From Loxodes magnus (taxonomy: Eukaryota > Ciliophora > Karyorelictea > Loxodida > Loxodidae), in the NCBI GenBank assembly GCA_946699065.1, contig CAMPDV010000381.1:62001-126000 (forward strand): DNA of 64,000 nt. The letters are read 5' to 3'. Below the pieces are notes generated by a model. It had not been told where the DNA came from, made no database searches, and saw only the letters and a program-made list of their open reading frames with translations. Position 1 is the stretch's first letter; every line of letters begins with the position of its first letter. Shown in pieces: positions 1 to 12,926 of this stretch. The position numbers and the translations under genes are program-made.

Positions 1-434
1 AATTTTTTCATATTTTATCTATCTTTGTCTTTTTTCATATATTTCTATTTTATTTTGATTCTCTTTTTATCTTATTTTCTTTTTATTAGATAAAGTTTTT
101 TGGCGTGTTCTTTACTTTACTTTCAGATTTTTTATATTTATCTATTTTTTTCTATTTATTTTAAAAAAAAATTTATTTTTTTTATTTTTTTTGAAAAATG
201 TTAATTTTAGTTCTTTATAATTTACTTTTATAAAAGATTTTTATCTTAATAATTTAAAGTTTTGCATAAATTAATCTTTTAAATGTTTTTTTTAGTTATA
301 GTGTGTAGTATTTCTTTGATAAATTAAAGGAATTTTAGATTTTTATAACCAAAATTTTAATTTTATATTTCAGATTATCTGTATTTAAATTTTACCCTCA
401 ATTTTTTTTGCTTATAATTTTTTTAATTTTTGGA

Positions 435-1031
435 TCAAAGTTGCAATTTTTTTCTTTTCGTATTTCCTTTTAATATTTTTTAAATTTTTTATGCTTTTTT
501 AATTTGCTCTTAATCAAAACATGATATATTTTTTTCTGTTTATCTATATCTTTTTTGCTTTTTATAATAATTTTTGATAAAATAATTTCTGATATAAATT
601 TTTTTATTTTAATAATATTCAACTATTATTTATTACTAAATATTATTTTTTAAATGACTTGAGGTTAAGTAAATTATCGTTTTTTATATATTATAAGTAT
701 ACGAAAATTTACCTATATTTTTTAACTCTAAAATATTTTTTTAATATAAATAATAACAAAAAATAAATAATAATGGCACTATGCTTCTAAGGTTTACCTC
801 TTTAAATTCACTTGTATTTACTCTTATAAAATTTCTGCTACCTCCTGCGAAGTCGTTCGTAGATTTCTTGATCTTCTTTTTATCTTCGGTTCAATTTTCA
901 TCTTGAAAATAATTTCTTTTTTCCTCTTCTAGTTCTATATATTCTATAGCTCCTTTAAATATTTTCCTCATTATTTTATTGTTCGTTTCCATTATTGATT
1001 CATTAATTCCAATCCTTGATAGCTTTATCAT
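435..1031 (-). CDS. hypothetical basic protein
   Basis: Unrecognised. Read with TAA/TAG as Gln and one internal TGA as Trp, the minus strand is open from an ATG at 1031 to a TGA at 435-437, about 198 residues. The first half has protein-like texture (acidic stretch EYIELEEEKRNYF, then a Lys/Asn-rich part with FAGGSRNFIRV). The second half is a Lys/Tyr/Ile/Gln-rich tail that could equally be untranslated AT-rich DNA. Immediately upstream, in a different frame that ends in a TGA overlapping this ATG by four bases, another protein-like stretch (DPMDIEKNLKINKLF, then YYDDDSARKK) runs back to about 1270. The two may be one gene with a frame change or an intron, or two neighbouring ORFs. Confidence 0.4.
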
Positions 1032-1299
1032 AAAAAAGTTTAATCATCTTGCGTATAATATTTTAACTCAGTTTTCTTCAAATTTTTTTACTTATAGTAT
1101 TTACTTAATTTTAAACTATTAACATATCCTTATTAGATATTCTTTTTTCTTGCAGAATCATCGTCATAATATTCTTATCTGCTAAATAATTTATTTATTT
1201 TTAGATTTTTCTCAATATCCATAGGATCTGCATTACTTTAATTTTTCTAGATTATTAGATGTTAATATAATTTAATTATTGATTCTATCTTCTATTTAC

Positions 1300-3255
1300 T
1301 TTAGTTGGAAGTTTACCTTTTGCATTTCCGATTTTTAGTTGATTTACTTTTTTAATTGCTTATTTTCTTACTTTATCTTCACAACGATTTATAAAAATGT
1401 TATTATTTTTTCGTTTAAATCCGAAACTTAAAATTTTAGGGTTTGATTTTTGTTATTTTTGATATAAATATCTTTTTCGTAATTGATAGTTAAAATAGTT
1501 AGTCTTTTGCTTGATAAGAGGTTTATTGGATAATATAAATAATTTTTAGGTTGATAATAAGTTTTTGATCTATGACTGACTAGTTGAGTTTGAAAAATAA
1601 GATTTTGATTAATTGAATAGTAATATAAAATTGAGTCTATTAGATAGAATGTTTTTGAGTGATAATGTTGTTAGGATATATTAAGGAAATGATAGTGTTT
1701 TGAATTGAATTAAGGATATGTTTTGTTATTATATTTATAAAGGCTTAGCTAGAACAGATTATTAGTTATTTATATTGTATATAATGTTTACTTTTATATT
1801 ATGCTATATTATACTTTTAAAATCAAAATACCATTTTAGAGTTTTCCTTATCAATTACACTTGTTGGTAACTGATTTGATTGATGTCTAGAGAGTAATAA
1901 TTTTGTATATAATATAATTTTAGAGTGTACTTAAGATTTGAAATGATAATAGAAATAAATAACTCTGATTATAGATATAAATTAGAAGTTAATCATAAAT
2001 ATGTAGATAAAGTAGTTTAAGAGTACACTACATCTTAATAGTATTAAACTAGAGAAATCTTACTAATAATATTAGTAGATTAAATAAAATAGAAGATATA
2101 GATAGAGGATATTAATAAATAGGTAAAAATAAGTAGTTAATATATTAATTAGAATATAAAATAGGGTTATAAAGTATAGACTGTGTGTTATAATATTAGT
2201 AATTCAAATTAATCATATTCAAGTAGTAGTTTATAATAACAATCATTATATAAGCTAAATTCTTACATCTGCTTTAATCATATTATTACATAGATTATAA
2301 ATTAAATACTTATCTATTCCAAATTTTTAAAATACCAGCAACAATATCTCAGTAACACTTTAACACTTTATTACACAACCATAACTAAATCAAACTAACT
2401 AACTACATCCTTATTTACTGTTATTTAAACTAACTATTTTATAATTCATAAGCACACATTTTGTAGAGACTATATTAGATCATTACATATTATCTTTAAA
2501 AATTACTAAACCTATTTTAAACATTAATAGAAAGGATATCAAATTAACACCTAGACATTATTTCAAAATCAAACAACTACTATCAACAAATCTAATACAT
2601 CAGCTAAAATCTATACCTATTATCAAAATATTATCTTAATTACTAATTCCAACATCTCCTTAATAGGAATCAATTTTTCATTAATAAAGTGAAAAAAGCA
2701 AGAAAGTTAGCAAAGATCTTAAAATATAAGGTTAATATGTTTAATAACTTTAAAATAACTAAAGTATCTAAATTAGAAAATAATTAATAATTAAGCATTA
2801 ATTTAAGATAAATATTTAAAGTTGTTAAATGTTTTTTCCATCTCTGCTTATATCAAAAATTACCCTCTATAATCAAAAACTTACTTATCATTAAATTATT
2901 TACATCCTAAAATAGAAAAATAACTACCTAGTATAAATAATCTAATATTAATCATTACTATAACATTCTTTAATCAATTATATTAGGCATTACTTTCTTT
3001 TCAAATCAATCATTACCCCCTATAAATATTAATCATATTACATTCTATATTATTTTATTACTAACTTAGGTTAAATAATACAAGCTCATATAAGCAAATA
3101 CTAGCTTCAATAAAATCAAAACCATCTTATAATTATTTCTTACAATCAAAAATTAAAATGGTACCTGAAGTAGATTCTTACCGCCTGAGGTAATTTAATA
3201 CCCTCTTATAATAATAAAAAATACTAGCTATAATAGTTTTTAAATACAAACTGTC
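1300..3255. other. AT-rich spacer
   Basis: No supported gene. The right part, from about 2200, is strongly strand-asymmetric (C over G on the plus strand) and carries short scattered motifs like those of the adjoining 27-bp array, so it may be a decayed extension of it. Confidence 0.5.
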
Positions 3256-4455
3256 AATAAAAAATATATTACATTCTATAAATATTTAAAATATCTTACG
3301 AACTATAAATATTTAAATGATCTTACGAACTATAAAATATTTAAAATGTCTTACAATCTATAAACACTTAAAATATCTTACTCACTATATATATTTAAAA
3401 TATCTTACGAACTATAAATATTTAAATGATCTTACGAACTATAAAATATTTAAAATGTCTTACAATCTATAAACACTTAAAATATCTTACTCACTATAAA
3501 TATTTAAAATATCTTACGAATCTATAAATATTTAAATGATCTTACGAACTATAAAATATTTAAAATACAATCTTACTTAAAATATCTTCTATAAATCTTA
3601 CTATTAAAATGATCTTCTTACTTACAATCTATAAATATTTAAAATATCTTACAATCTATAAATACCCTCTATTAAAATATCTTATCTTACCATCTATAAA
3701 TATTTAAAATGTCTTATCTTGCCATCTATAAATATTTAAAAATATCTTACTTACCATCTATAAGTATTTGGAGAATCTTACTCCCTATAAATATTTAAAA
3801 TATCTTACAATCTATAAATATTTAAAATATCTTACCATCTATAAGTATTTGGAATATCTTACAATCTATAAATATTTAAATGATCTTACCCCCTATAAAT
3901 ATTTAAAATATTTTACAATCTATAAATATTTAAAATATCTTACTCCCTATAAATATTTAAAATATTTTACTCTCTATAAATATTTAAAATATCTTACCAT
4001 CTATAAATATTTAAAATAACTTACTCACTATAAATATTTAAAATATCTTACTCTCTATAAATATTTAAAATATCTTACAATCTATAAATATTTAAATTAT
4101 CTCACATTCTATAAATATTTAAAATATCTTACATTCTATAAATATTTAAAATATCTTGCCATCTATAAATATTTAAAATATCTTACCCTCTAAAATATTT
4201 AAAATATCTTACATTCTATAAATATTTAAAATACTTACCATCTATAAATATTTAAAATGTCTCACATTCTATAAATATTTAAAATATCTTACATTCTATA
4301 AATATTTAAAATACTTACCATCTATAAATATTTAAAATATCTCGCATTCTATAAATATTTAAAATATCTTACATTCTATAAATATTTAGAATATCTTGCC
4401 ATCTATAAATATTAAATCTTACCATCTATAAATATTTAAAACATCTTACATTCTA
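3256..4455. repeat. 27-bp AT-rich tandem array (minisatellite)
   Basis: About 40 or more units built around TATAAATATTTAAAATATCT followed by TTAC and a variable three- to four-base joint. From about 3770 the period is a strict 27 bp. Leftwards, units of 26-29 bp and partial units appear, so the left edge is more degenerate. Because 27 is divisible by 3, the plus strand reads as a nine-residue repeat (YKYLKYLTI). This follows from the period and is not by itself evidence of coding. The neighbouring RING gene ends at 4704, before the array. Confidence 0.9.
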
Positions 4456-4703
4456 TTTTAAATAGAAATACCATCTTATTTTAATTTTTACCTCCTTTAT
4501 TTGTTTTTTTTACTTGCTATATATTAAATAATTTACTTTCTGGATTTGTTAAATTACCAACTTAACATAATTATTTTACAATCTTTTTTATTTTTTACAT
4601 TCTATATTTAATTATTACTCCCTTTCTTAGTATTCTTACAATCTTATTTATTTTATTACATTCTTAAATTTTATTTATTACTTTCTAGTTTTTAAAGTAT
4701 TAC

Positions 4704-5501
4704 TCACTTTTGTTAAATATATTACACACTTTTTTAAAATTTACCTCCTATATATTTATTTCTAACTTTTTTCAAAGTCATTTTAGCCTTTTTTAAATTT
4801 TCTTACTTTCTCCTATTTTTGATTATTTAATGCTTTCTAATTTTTATTATTATTTACATTCTATTATTATATTATTTACCATATTATTTTCTCATTATCT
4901 CGAAAACTAATTTTTTATTAATTACTTTCTATCTTTATTTTTTACCTCCTAAATCTTATTTTCTCACCTCCTTAAATTTATATTAATTACAAGCCTTCAA
5001 TTTTAATTCTAGCTAAACTTCATCTTTATTCTCCATTTTATTTATTTTATGCTAACTATCTAATTTTTCTTATCCTCTATAAAGTTCATAAAAATCAGCG
5101 TCAATTCCTTCTAGTCTTTCTATTTTTTATTTCAGTTATTCAATTGTTTCTCCTTCCTCTACTGTTAAGTTTATTTCTTCTTCACTTAGTGTTAAAATCT
5201 TGACTTTTATTAGTTTCGGTTTTTGCTAATAAGATAGTTCAATTTTAGTTTCTTCAAGATGAAGTTATTTATATTCTTATTTACTTTCACTTGATAAGCC
5301 CTTTTAGTTTATTAAACTTTTTGGATCATTAAATGAAACTTTTCTACAATTTCTTTTTGGGCACTGATTAGAACCCTCTTTTAAGTATTCTTTAAGAATA
5401 CAAACTTGGCATACTTGATGTCCACAAGGAAGGGTTACGGGAATTCGTATTTAAGAGTCGAAATGAACTAAGCATGAGCTGCACCTGTTAGATTCAGCCA
5501 T
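4704..5501 (-). CDS. RING finger protein with internal ubiquitin-like domain
   Basis: Probable E3 ubiquitin ligase of 265 residues. Start is the ATG at 5501 (MAESNRCSSC). Stop is the first in-frame TGA, at 4704-4706. Residues 7-52 form a RING: C-x2-C, then a PCGHQVCQVC core (C-x-H-x2-C-x2-C), then a CPKRNC pair. Residues about 95-165 resemble ubiquitin: a VKILTLSEEEINLTVEEG strand pair, TIEQLKQKIERLEGI helix, ELYRGQEKL turn and a final VQLELKL strand. The tail, about 100 residues, is Lys/Arg/Gln-rich. The RING would recruit an E2 and the UBL could dock to proteasome or UBA partners (inference). Gln codons are mostly TAA/TAG. No internal TGA is needed. An E2 gene lies further along the window. 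Confidence 0.85.
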
Positions 5502-5941
5502 ATTGATTATAATGAAAGTGAATTAAATAGTTGAAATCTATTTATGTTTAATTCTAAAGCTTAAGAAAATAATAAGTTATTAATAATTAGATAGTTACTA
5601 TACTAGTCTAAAGCTAAGAAGCTTTTCTAAATTAAGAATTCATATATTAACTAAACATTTAGCTATTAGTTAATTCATTTTAATCCATATCATATTAACA
5701 CTATCTATCTATACTCATGTAGTCTATCATTTAGAACTTTAATGCAATCAATATTGCTACTATCATAGCTTTTGTATACTAATAATAGTTATCTATTTAT
5801 AAAGCTTTTACTTATAATAGGAAGGATATACTTTTAGTATAATTAGTAGCTTTCTAAAGGATTATTTTTATTTTATTATTTAAGCTTTTCTACTAAGCTA
5901 GCCTTTTTAATTTCTTTTTCTATTTAGAACATTTATATATA

Positions 5942-8900
5942 ATGTCGAAACCTATACCTCAGAGATGAGAGACCAAATGAAAAGATAAGATAATTTAAAG
6001 TTAATAGATTAAAGAGAGAGGTTGATTTATTTAGAAGCTGATATAAAAAGTTAGCTCATTATTCTAACTAGAAGAAAGACTTTTAGGAATAATAAATGGC
6101 ACATCTTATATCTTAAGATAATAAATAGTAGATAATTTAAGCAGAAGCAAGTGTAGAATCTATTTTATATTTTTTAATTATTTATTTCTTTATAATAAAA
6201 GGCATTATGCAATCAATCTGGAAACAACCATGCAAGGTAATGTCGAAACTTCACCTATTAGCATACAAAGCATCGTTTTTCTTCTTGCAATTCGAAGCTT
6301 GCATCTCTTTAGTTTGTCAATTCTTATTATCAAGCGTGAAGCAGATCTTTTTGCTTTATTTTTGCTACCTCAGCTTTGTATTATACCTCAAAGCCTTGTG
6401 GAAATTGAAGCCTTCCTAATTAAGCAAAAATTTTGCTGAAGGAAAAAATTATCGAATAATCTATTCTAAAGCCAGTATATTAGCTGAAGCTTCCGAAGGT
6501 AGGAATCTTTCCAAAAATATTTTGGAAGGATTTGCTTCTTCCTACTACTACAGGAGGAAAAGGAAGAGATTGCTTTTGCTTTTTATTTACGCTACTACTA
6601 TCTAGCACTTGATGAAAATTGAGTTATGCTAGTCTTTATCCTTAATGCTATTATCGCTAACTTCCATGCTTCTCACCAAATTTTCTAATTCTCTCGACTT
6701 TACCTCTTCAATAATTTCAGATCCACATTAACATATCTAAACTGATCTCATATTTTAAATGATATCAAACTTCAAAGACATTACAAAAATATATCTCAGA
6801 GGCAAGATTAGTAGACTTTAATGACACTGGTATTTCTATTAAGGATCTACTTAAAAGCTTTAGAAAAACAGAATATTACTAACTAATAGAATCTCTAACT
6901 CATCAAAAAGACATTAAGTAAAATAGTTTTAGACTTAAAGATTCAAATTAAGATACTTAGATAGCATTATGAAGGTCTAATTTGTAATTTTCTTATTTTA
7001 AATTTCTGGTAAAATTAAAATTTTAATCTTCTTATACTTTAGTTTAACTAAGATGATGAAGGTTTATATCTCTGGTAATGAGTATAGAGAGATTATTTTG
7101 TAGGATAACTGCACATTGTTTAAAATAGTGATTGATATTCCGAGTGAAGAATTAAGATTTGAATGAAATTGTTAAGCTATAGACTAAAAATAGACTTCAT
7201 ATAATGAGGCAATCAAAAAAGAAGTAGAAGATAAGTGTAATTTTTTTACATCTTCCATTACACTTTAAGGATAGTAATTTCTAGTATGAGCATTCTTAGA
7301 ACTTGATGTACGTATCTATTTCAACAAACAAAAATAAATCTCTGATAAAGTGTACTTAAATATAACCAATAATAAGGTATCTCCAGTGGCTATAATGATA
7401 CAGAATAATGAATATAGCAAAATAAATCCAGCTAATTTTTTATAATGTATAGAGTTGCTTCTAATTCAAGTGTAGATATAAAGACAGTTTCTTGATACCA
7501 AAGTTCTGGTAGATTTTGATAATCTACTACCTTCTTTGTCACTAAATTGTTTATATAAATTAAGGCATAAGAGCTTGAGTAAGGAAATTACCATACATTT
7601 ATTTTTGAAGTATAAGGAGTGATCAAGTGTACTAGCCAAAAATAATCTATGTTTACAGAGCTCCTCAAGCTGAATATTTTATAGTGAGCTCTCAAAAAGG
7701 AAAAGCATGAGATACCTAATTTAGTCTAAAGTGTGATGATGCTACTGATTTAGATGAAGATTATCCCTTAAGATACCAGTTCTTTTGCATGGGATCATTC
7801 TATAAAGAATTTCCTTTAAATTAGATGAAGAATATTAACACTAAAAGCTTTAAGTTATTTAAATACTCTTAGTTTTCTCCTCTAGATATGAAACAGTTCT
7901 TATGATATCTATCCTAAAATAGAGAAGCAAGAATAGATGGCAATAGCAGTTTCAAGTTACTAAGAAGTAAAACTAAACGTAGCACCTGAAAGCCTGCAGA
8001 GTTATATAAACAATATCTACCAATGTCTTAACTAGCAAACAAAGTACCAGATATCCTTAAATTAGACGTCTTTGCTTACGTAGATAATTAAACAGTTCTA
8101 ATATATAAAATTTAACATTGAACAAGAAGTATAACCTAGTCTAATAACTAGGTGAAGTACCTTTAACTATATAAATAATCATACTTTTACATATAAAACT
8201 TCTAAAATCTAAATTTGATAAATCTTGTAAATAATTCTTCTATTCTATGAAAGGAGAAAGAAATTCCTACTAAAGAAAAGAGTTACGAGACTAGAGTCTT
8301 TTCTTTTTTATGATCTGAACCATTGGAACTATAAAGGAGAAATAATGATAGTAAAGGGAATTTCTCTGCCTAATTCCTAAGCTATTCAGTGATATTAAAG
8401 GATGCTTTGTTGTAATCTTTTAATTTGAAGAAACAATTAATGTGAAATGGATGATTTTAGTTATATCCATTATTTAAATCTTCTGATTACTAAATATCTG
8501 AAATGATAGATTCTATATAAGAAGGATAATTTGAAGAAATTTAAAATCTAAGTCGAATATGTTCTAAGCTATAACCAAACTTAAACACTTTCAAATTTAG
8601 TGTGTCAATCGTGAGATATCAACGAAAAAAAATGAGAAAATGGAACTTCATGCTAAATAGAAAAAATCCAACTAGCTAACTATTATAGGTGTAAATTGTA
8701 GTTAGTCAGGACTTATTATACTCACTTCAGTTTTATAAGAGGTAGAAGAATAAGAAAATGAGGATAAAATGAAGAAAAGCAAGAATAAGAGTATCAAATT
8801 TAGGAATAGAGAAACGAAGAAATGTAAAATTATGAAGAATCAAACTTAGGACTGGACTTAAATGAAAAAAGAGAGGATAATGGAAATTAGTCAAGTTATA

Positions 8901-11650
8901 AGCATCCAATTCCTGCTTAATCATTAGTAATCTTATGTTTAATATTTTTCAATTTATATATTTATAACTCTGCATGTAATGTCAAAGAAAAAGGAAAATT
9001 TAGATAGAGCTTTATATTTTAGTTCTTTAAATCTGCCAAAATTATCCCAATGAACAATTAATGTTTTCATGACAGTTCCTTGATTAAAGATTCAATCCTA
9101 AGCTCTAAAAAAAATTTCATTTTGTATATAGATTTTGCTATTGCTTCGTGATGCTTTCTGGTAAACCTTATAATTGCTACTTAATAGAAAAGTTTAGGCT
9201 AAGATTTTGGATTTACGGTTTTAGTAGGTTTAGGAATGCCTATAAGGAAGTATTTTGCATAAAGATCCTAATATAGTTTAAGAAAATCTATTAGGTCATT
9301 ATTTTAACTTCTGCATTTTATTCTTAAATTTCATTTCATACATTTTCACGTTTTTTAGCACTGAAGAAACTATTCTTGACTATCTTGTCTCTTTATCAGC
9401 TACATTTCTATTATCTCTATTTGATCCATTATAGTCTTTTATTGCAATATAATGCTCAAAAAGATGCTTAGACTGCAAATGAATAAAACTATATCCTAAA
9501 TATCATAAGCAGTTCATCCTCCTTAAGATGGTAATTAGATGAAGGAAGGTTAAAATGAGAAAGGAATTGACTTAGCTAACCTAAAAGTAACTTCTAGATC
9601 TATGTTATGGTTGAAGATAGCCCAACTTACTTTAATAAAGATACTTTATAGCATAAATAATAAATAACGTGATGTTTATGAATCTTATATGCTTCAGAAA
9701 ACTAAAAACCAATATATGAGTAATGACTATATATCTCTTACCTTTTATTTATTAACTAATCAGACTCTTTCAAATAATCAAATCAAGCCATACTTTGAAA
9801 TAAGGCAGATTAAGAGAACTTCTACTCTCTTTGATTAAGAGATAAAAAGACTTTAGAACTTAAACCTTCTAATAAAGCTTCAAAGCTTAGTTTTTTATAT
9901 AAGTCTAAAGATCTTAAAGTAATTAAAATCTCGAAGCATGAACAGCAGTTCTCCACCCTTCATTGGCAGTAAAAGTACTAAATATCTCATTTAATGGTTT
10001 GAAATTGATCTTCATAGATCTCTATAGAAACACTAAACATCTACATTACTTTAAATAGTCAAAGGTAATCTGGATTTCAGTTAATGATAGTAATATAGAG
10101 AAGATCAAGAAGGTTAGGCATAAGTTGTAATTTAAGCATGAAAGTGAAAGAATGAAAAGAGGCTGAAAGAAGATTTAGCCTTAGTTTGTACTTAAAAAAG
10201 GAAATATACTGAAAAAGTAATTTAAGCCAAACAATATTACACTGATTAAGCCTTAAAGCGCTAAACTTCACTAATAGAACTGCAAAATCTAAATGCAGGA
10301 AGGTATAAAAATGCACTCAGCTGATACTTAAAGAAATGAGTAAAGCGCTAAGGATCAAGCAAAGATGATAAACCTCTTTGAAGATAGAACTATAAGCTTG
10401 AAGTACCCAAGTGAAGCAAAATATTCTAGACTTGCATCAAAAACACTAAAGAAGGTAAGTTTTATCTTTACCCAAGACTAAGGTAGATAAAATAAATTTG
10501 TATAAGGATATTAATTTACTAACTAAGCTAAACTTCAAATATTTTAAGGAATGAAGAAAAAGTTGTCTCTTTTAAGGCAAATAATCATTTAGAGTCTAAC
10601 TTCAGTCCTAGAATAAATAGGATAAAGCAAACTCTTCAGCTAGTATATAAGACAAGCTAATTTTAGATAAAGCTTGCCAGTCACAGATAAAAGCTTATCT
10701 ACTGAAATGCTATAAGATGAACTACTTATCTACAGTAAAATTTTAAAATTAAGAGTTGTTTTTTGATTGAAATCAAATAAGGATAACCCGTGGGTTTACA
10801 AGGCTCAATTTCACTTTTCTAAGAAGTTTTGACTCACTAAACTTCAAACTATCAGTTCTTCATTACTCAGTCAAATGGATTTAAGATTCACTTGATCTAA
10901 TATCGTCAGAAAATTAATTGAAATATGGAAATACAAACATAAGGTTGATAATTAAAAAGGAGCAAACCCAATTAAATGTAGCTTATCTATTAAGTTAATT
11001 TAGCTTAAGCAGAAAACTTCAAATATCTTTTTCTCTTTTGGCTAAAATCTAGAGCACATTAATAAATAGTTAAAGCAAGCCAAAGCTAAAAATCTTGATT
11101 ATTCTTTCTTGCCAAGTAACTAAATGAAAAGCTAAAAGAGTAACTTGTGTGTGATTAAAATAGTAGAAATACTTGAAGCTAAGAAAGTGAGTGAGTATGA
11201 TAGAGGAATAGAAAATGAGATTGGAAGTGATAATCAAGAAGATCAAGCAGTTAGAATAAGATGTCAGTAGATCAACATTATTACTTTAATTAAAGGGTGC
11301 AAAGAAAGGATTGGGCATTTAATTAGACATACTTAAAGTTTAGATATTTAGTTACAAGTTATCAAATAGCTTTAGACAAGAGTTTAGATATGTCCAAGAG
11401 TAATTAATCAAGAAAAAAAATCTTAAGATACCTCCATACCTATTTTATTAGATTGAGAGAGCAAAGAAACCTTTTTCAAATGCTATCATATTTAGTTTCA
11501 GTGATATTCATCATTAAGTATCATTAAGAAGTTTTAAATATCTTCTTGTTATTTGCTAAAATTTATGCCAATGCTATATTAAGCTTTAGATATAAATAGT
11601 AATCCTATGAATATAGTATCCATTCAAAGGGCTAGTCTTATGATAAACGA
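5942..11650 (+). CDS. large coding region with REJ-like domain, probable membrane protein (frame changes)
   Basis: Protein-like sequence continues for about 5.7 kb on this strand but changes frame several times, so exon structure is unresolved. At 7053 MMKVYISGNEYREIIL opens a segment running to about 7600. After one frame change, 7620-8310 contains FSLKCDDATDLDEDYPLRY followed by QFFCM. The pattern of Cys, Asp-x-Asp and PLxY is typical of REJ (receptor for egg jelly) domains of polycystin-like proteins, a family abundant in ciliates. From about 9715 to 11650 one frame stays open and ends in hydrophobic segments near 11480-11600. Several positions read as Trp are TGA. A candidate short intron with GTAAAA start and CTTTAG end lies at about 7010-7043. 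Family assignment rests on the REJ-like stretch only; boundaries are approximate. Confidence 0.5.
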
Positions 11651-12239
11651 TTATAGAACAAAAATGATTTAATATATTAAAAAATTTCACTTTTATTTGG
11701 CTGTTCGTGTAAAGAAATTAGAAAAATGGAAGTTCTGGAATTTGCTCAGTAGATTATAAGAAGAATTTAAACGAAACTTATTTATAAAATACATTACAGA
11801 CTTTCTCTTAGAGTAAGATTACATATCTCTCACTATATAAAAGCGAGTAAATTCATAATTCTGATATTTTAGTTTAAACTATTACTTATGCAGCTTTTGC
11901 TGGATCATTATTAACCGCGCTTTTTTAATTTACTTCTGTTAGTTTTATTCTGGTGGCTAAGCTCACATCCTTCTATTATTCTTACTAAAAATTTCATTTT
12001 ATTCAAGGCTTTTGCAAAAGTTAAAACAAGAGAAAAAATGGTTAAATTATATGAACTTTTGAAATAAATTTGTATTAAATTAGAAAAAAATACTATTAGT
12101 ATACTAATTAAACTTAATAGTTTACAAAATTGTTTAAGTGGAATAAATGATAAGAATATCAAAATTAAGATAAAAAAATTAATAGAAAATAAGTATAAAA
12201 TAATTATTAATTAATTATATAAAAAAATTGATATAACAG
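11651..12239. other. AT-rich spacer
   Basis: No supported gene. The plus strand reads A/T-rich DNA without motifs. Open frames here are expected under this code and were not called. Confidence 0.4.
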
Positions 12240-12383
12240 ATGGAAATTGAATGTGGACCCCGTTGTTCGCAATTGTGTAAGCAGAGATACGTAGTTAATA
12301 CTGAACATCAACACTGTTTGGAAGCTTTCAGCTTTAAGGGCGAAATATTACATTCCGATCTCATCCTTACTTGCCTTTTTTGA
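12240..12383 (+). CDS. small Cys/His-rich ORF
   Basis: A GC-richer island in AT-rich surroundings. The ATG at 12240 opens MEIECGPRCSQLCKQRY, then a stretch with H-x-H-C (EHQHCLEAF) and SDLILTCLF before TGA at 12381-12383, 47 residues in all. The spaced Cys and His suggest metal binding. The TGA sits where a zinc knuckle would place its second Cys (CLF-TGA-GK), so this may be a decayed finger, a Trp codon or a true stop. Just after it lies a 15-base GTAAGT...TTTAG string that looks like a minimal intron and would keep frame, so the protein may continue to about 12470. Function unknown. Confidence 0.4.
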   Translation: MEIECGPRCSQLCKQRYVVNTEHQHCLEAFSFKGEILHSDLILTCLF

Positions 12384-12926
12384 GGAAAAGTAAGTATTAT
12401 TTAGGTGGTATCGTAGAGAGAAACAAGAAATTAAACCATTTTGTAGATCTAATAAAGCAGAAAGGAGAATCTAATTCAATTTAAATTAAGTTAATTTAAA
12501 ACTTTACTAAAAAAATAAATTATAAGTTTAAAAAGAAGCAAAAATATAAAAGGTTCAAACTTAAAAAAAAATTTAAATAATTAAATTTATTAATTTATAT
12601 TAAATACTAAGAAATTAAAAAATCTTGTAGATGTTATAAAAAATATTAAGTTTAAATTATTAATATCTCTTAAGTTAATTTTAATAATAGAAGTAAGGGA
12701 GTGAAACATGCTAGATCATTATACAATTTTGATATTTAATGATAAATTAAAATTTCTAAATTTAAATATTCTTTTTTATAATCTTTATGAAATGATGATT
12801 ATTTTATGATTAAAAAATATTTAATTATACTAATTATATTAGCATAATAATATATTCTAATTTAAAATTTTTTTGTTAGCATTTGAACATAAATTTATCA
12901 ACTTACATTTTTTAATTTTGTTTAAA

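Noticed and set aside
3768-4019. ORF of nine-residue YKYLKYLTI repeats
   Set aside because: It follows automatically from a 27-bp period in AT-rich DNA. No start context, no unique flank, and the opposite strand reads just as well.
12240-12430. U4-like or other small nuclear RNA in the GC island
   Set aside because: A GGTATCGTAG string recalls U4, but the required flanking stems and Sm site were not found; the Cys-rich ORF explains the island better.
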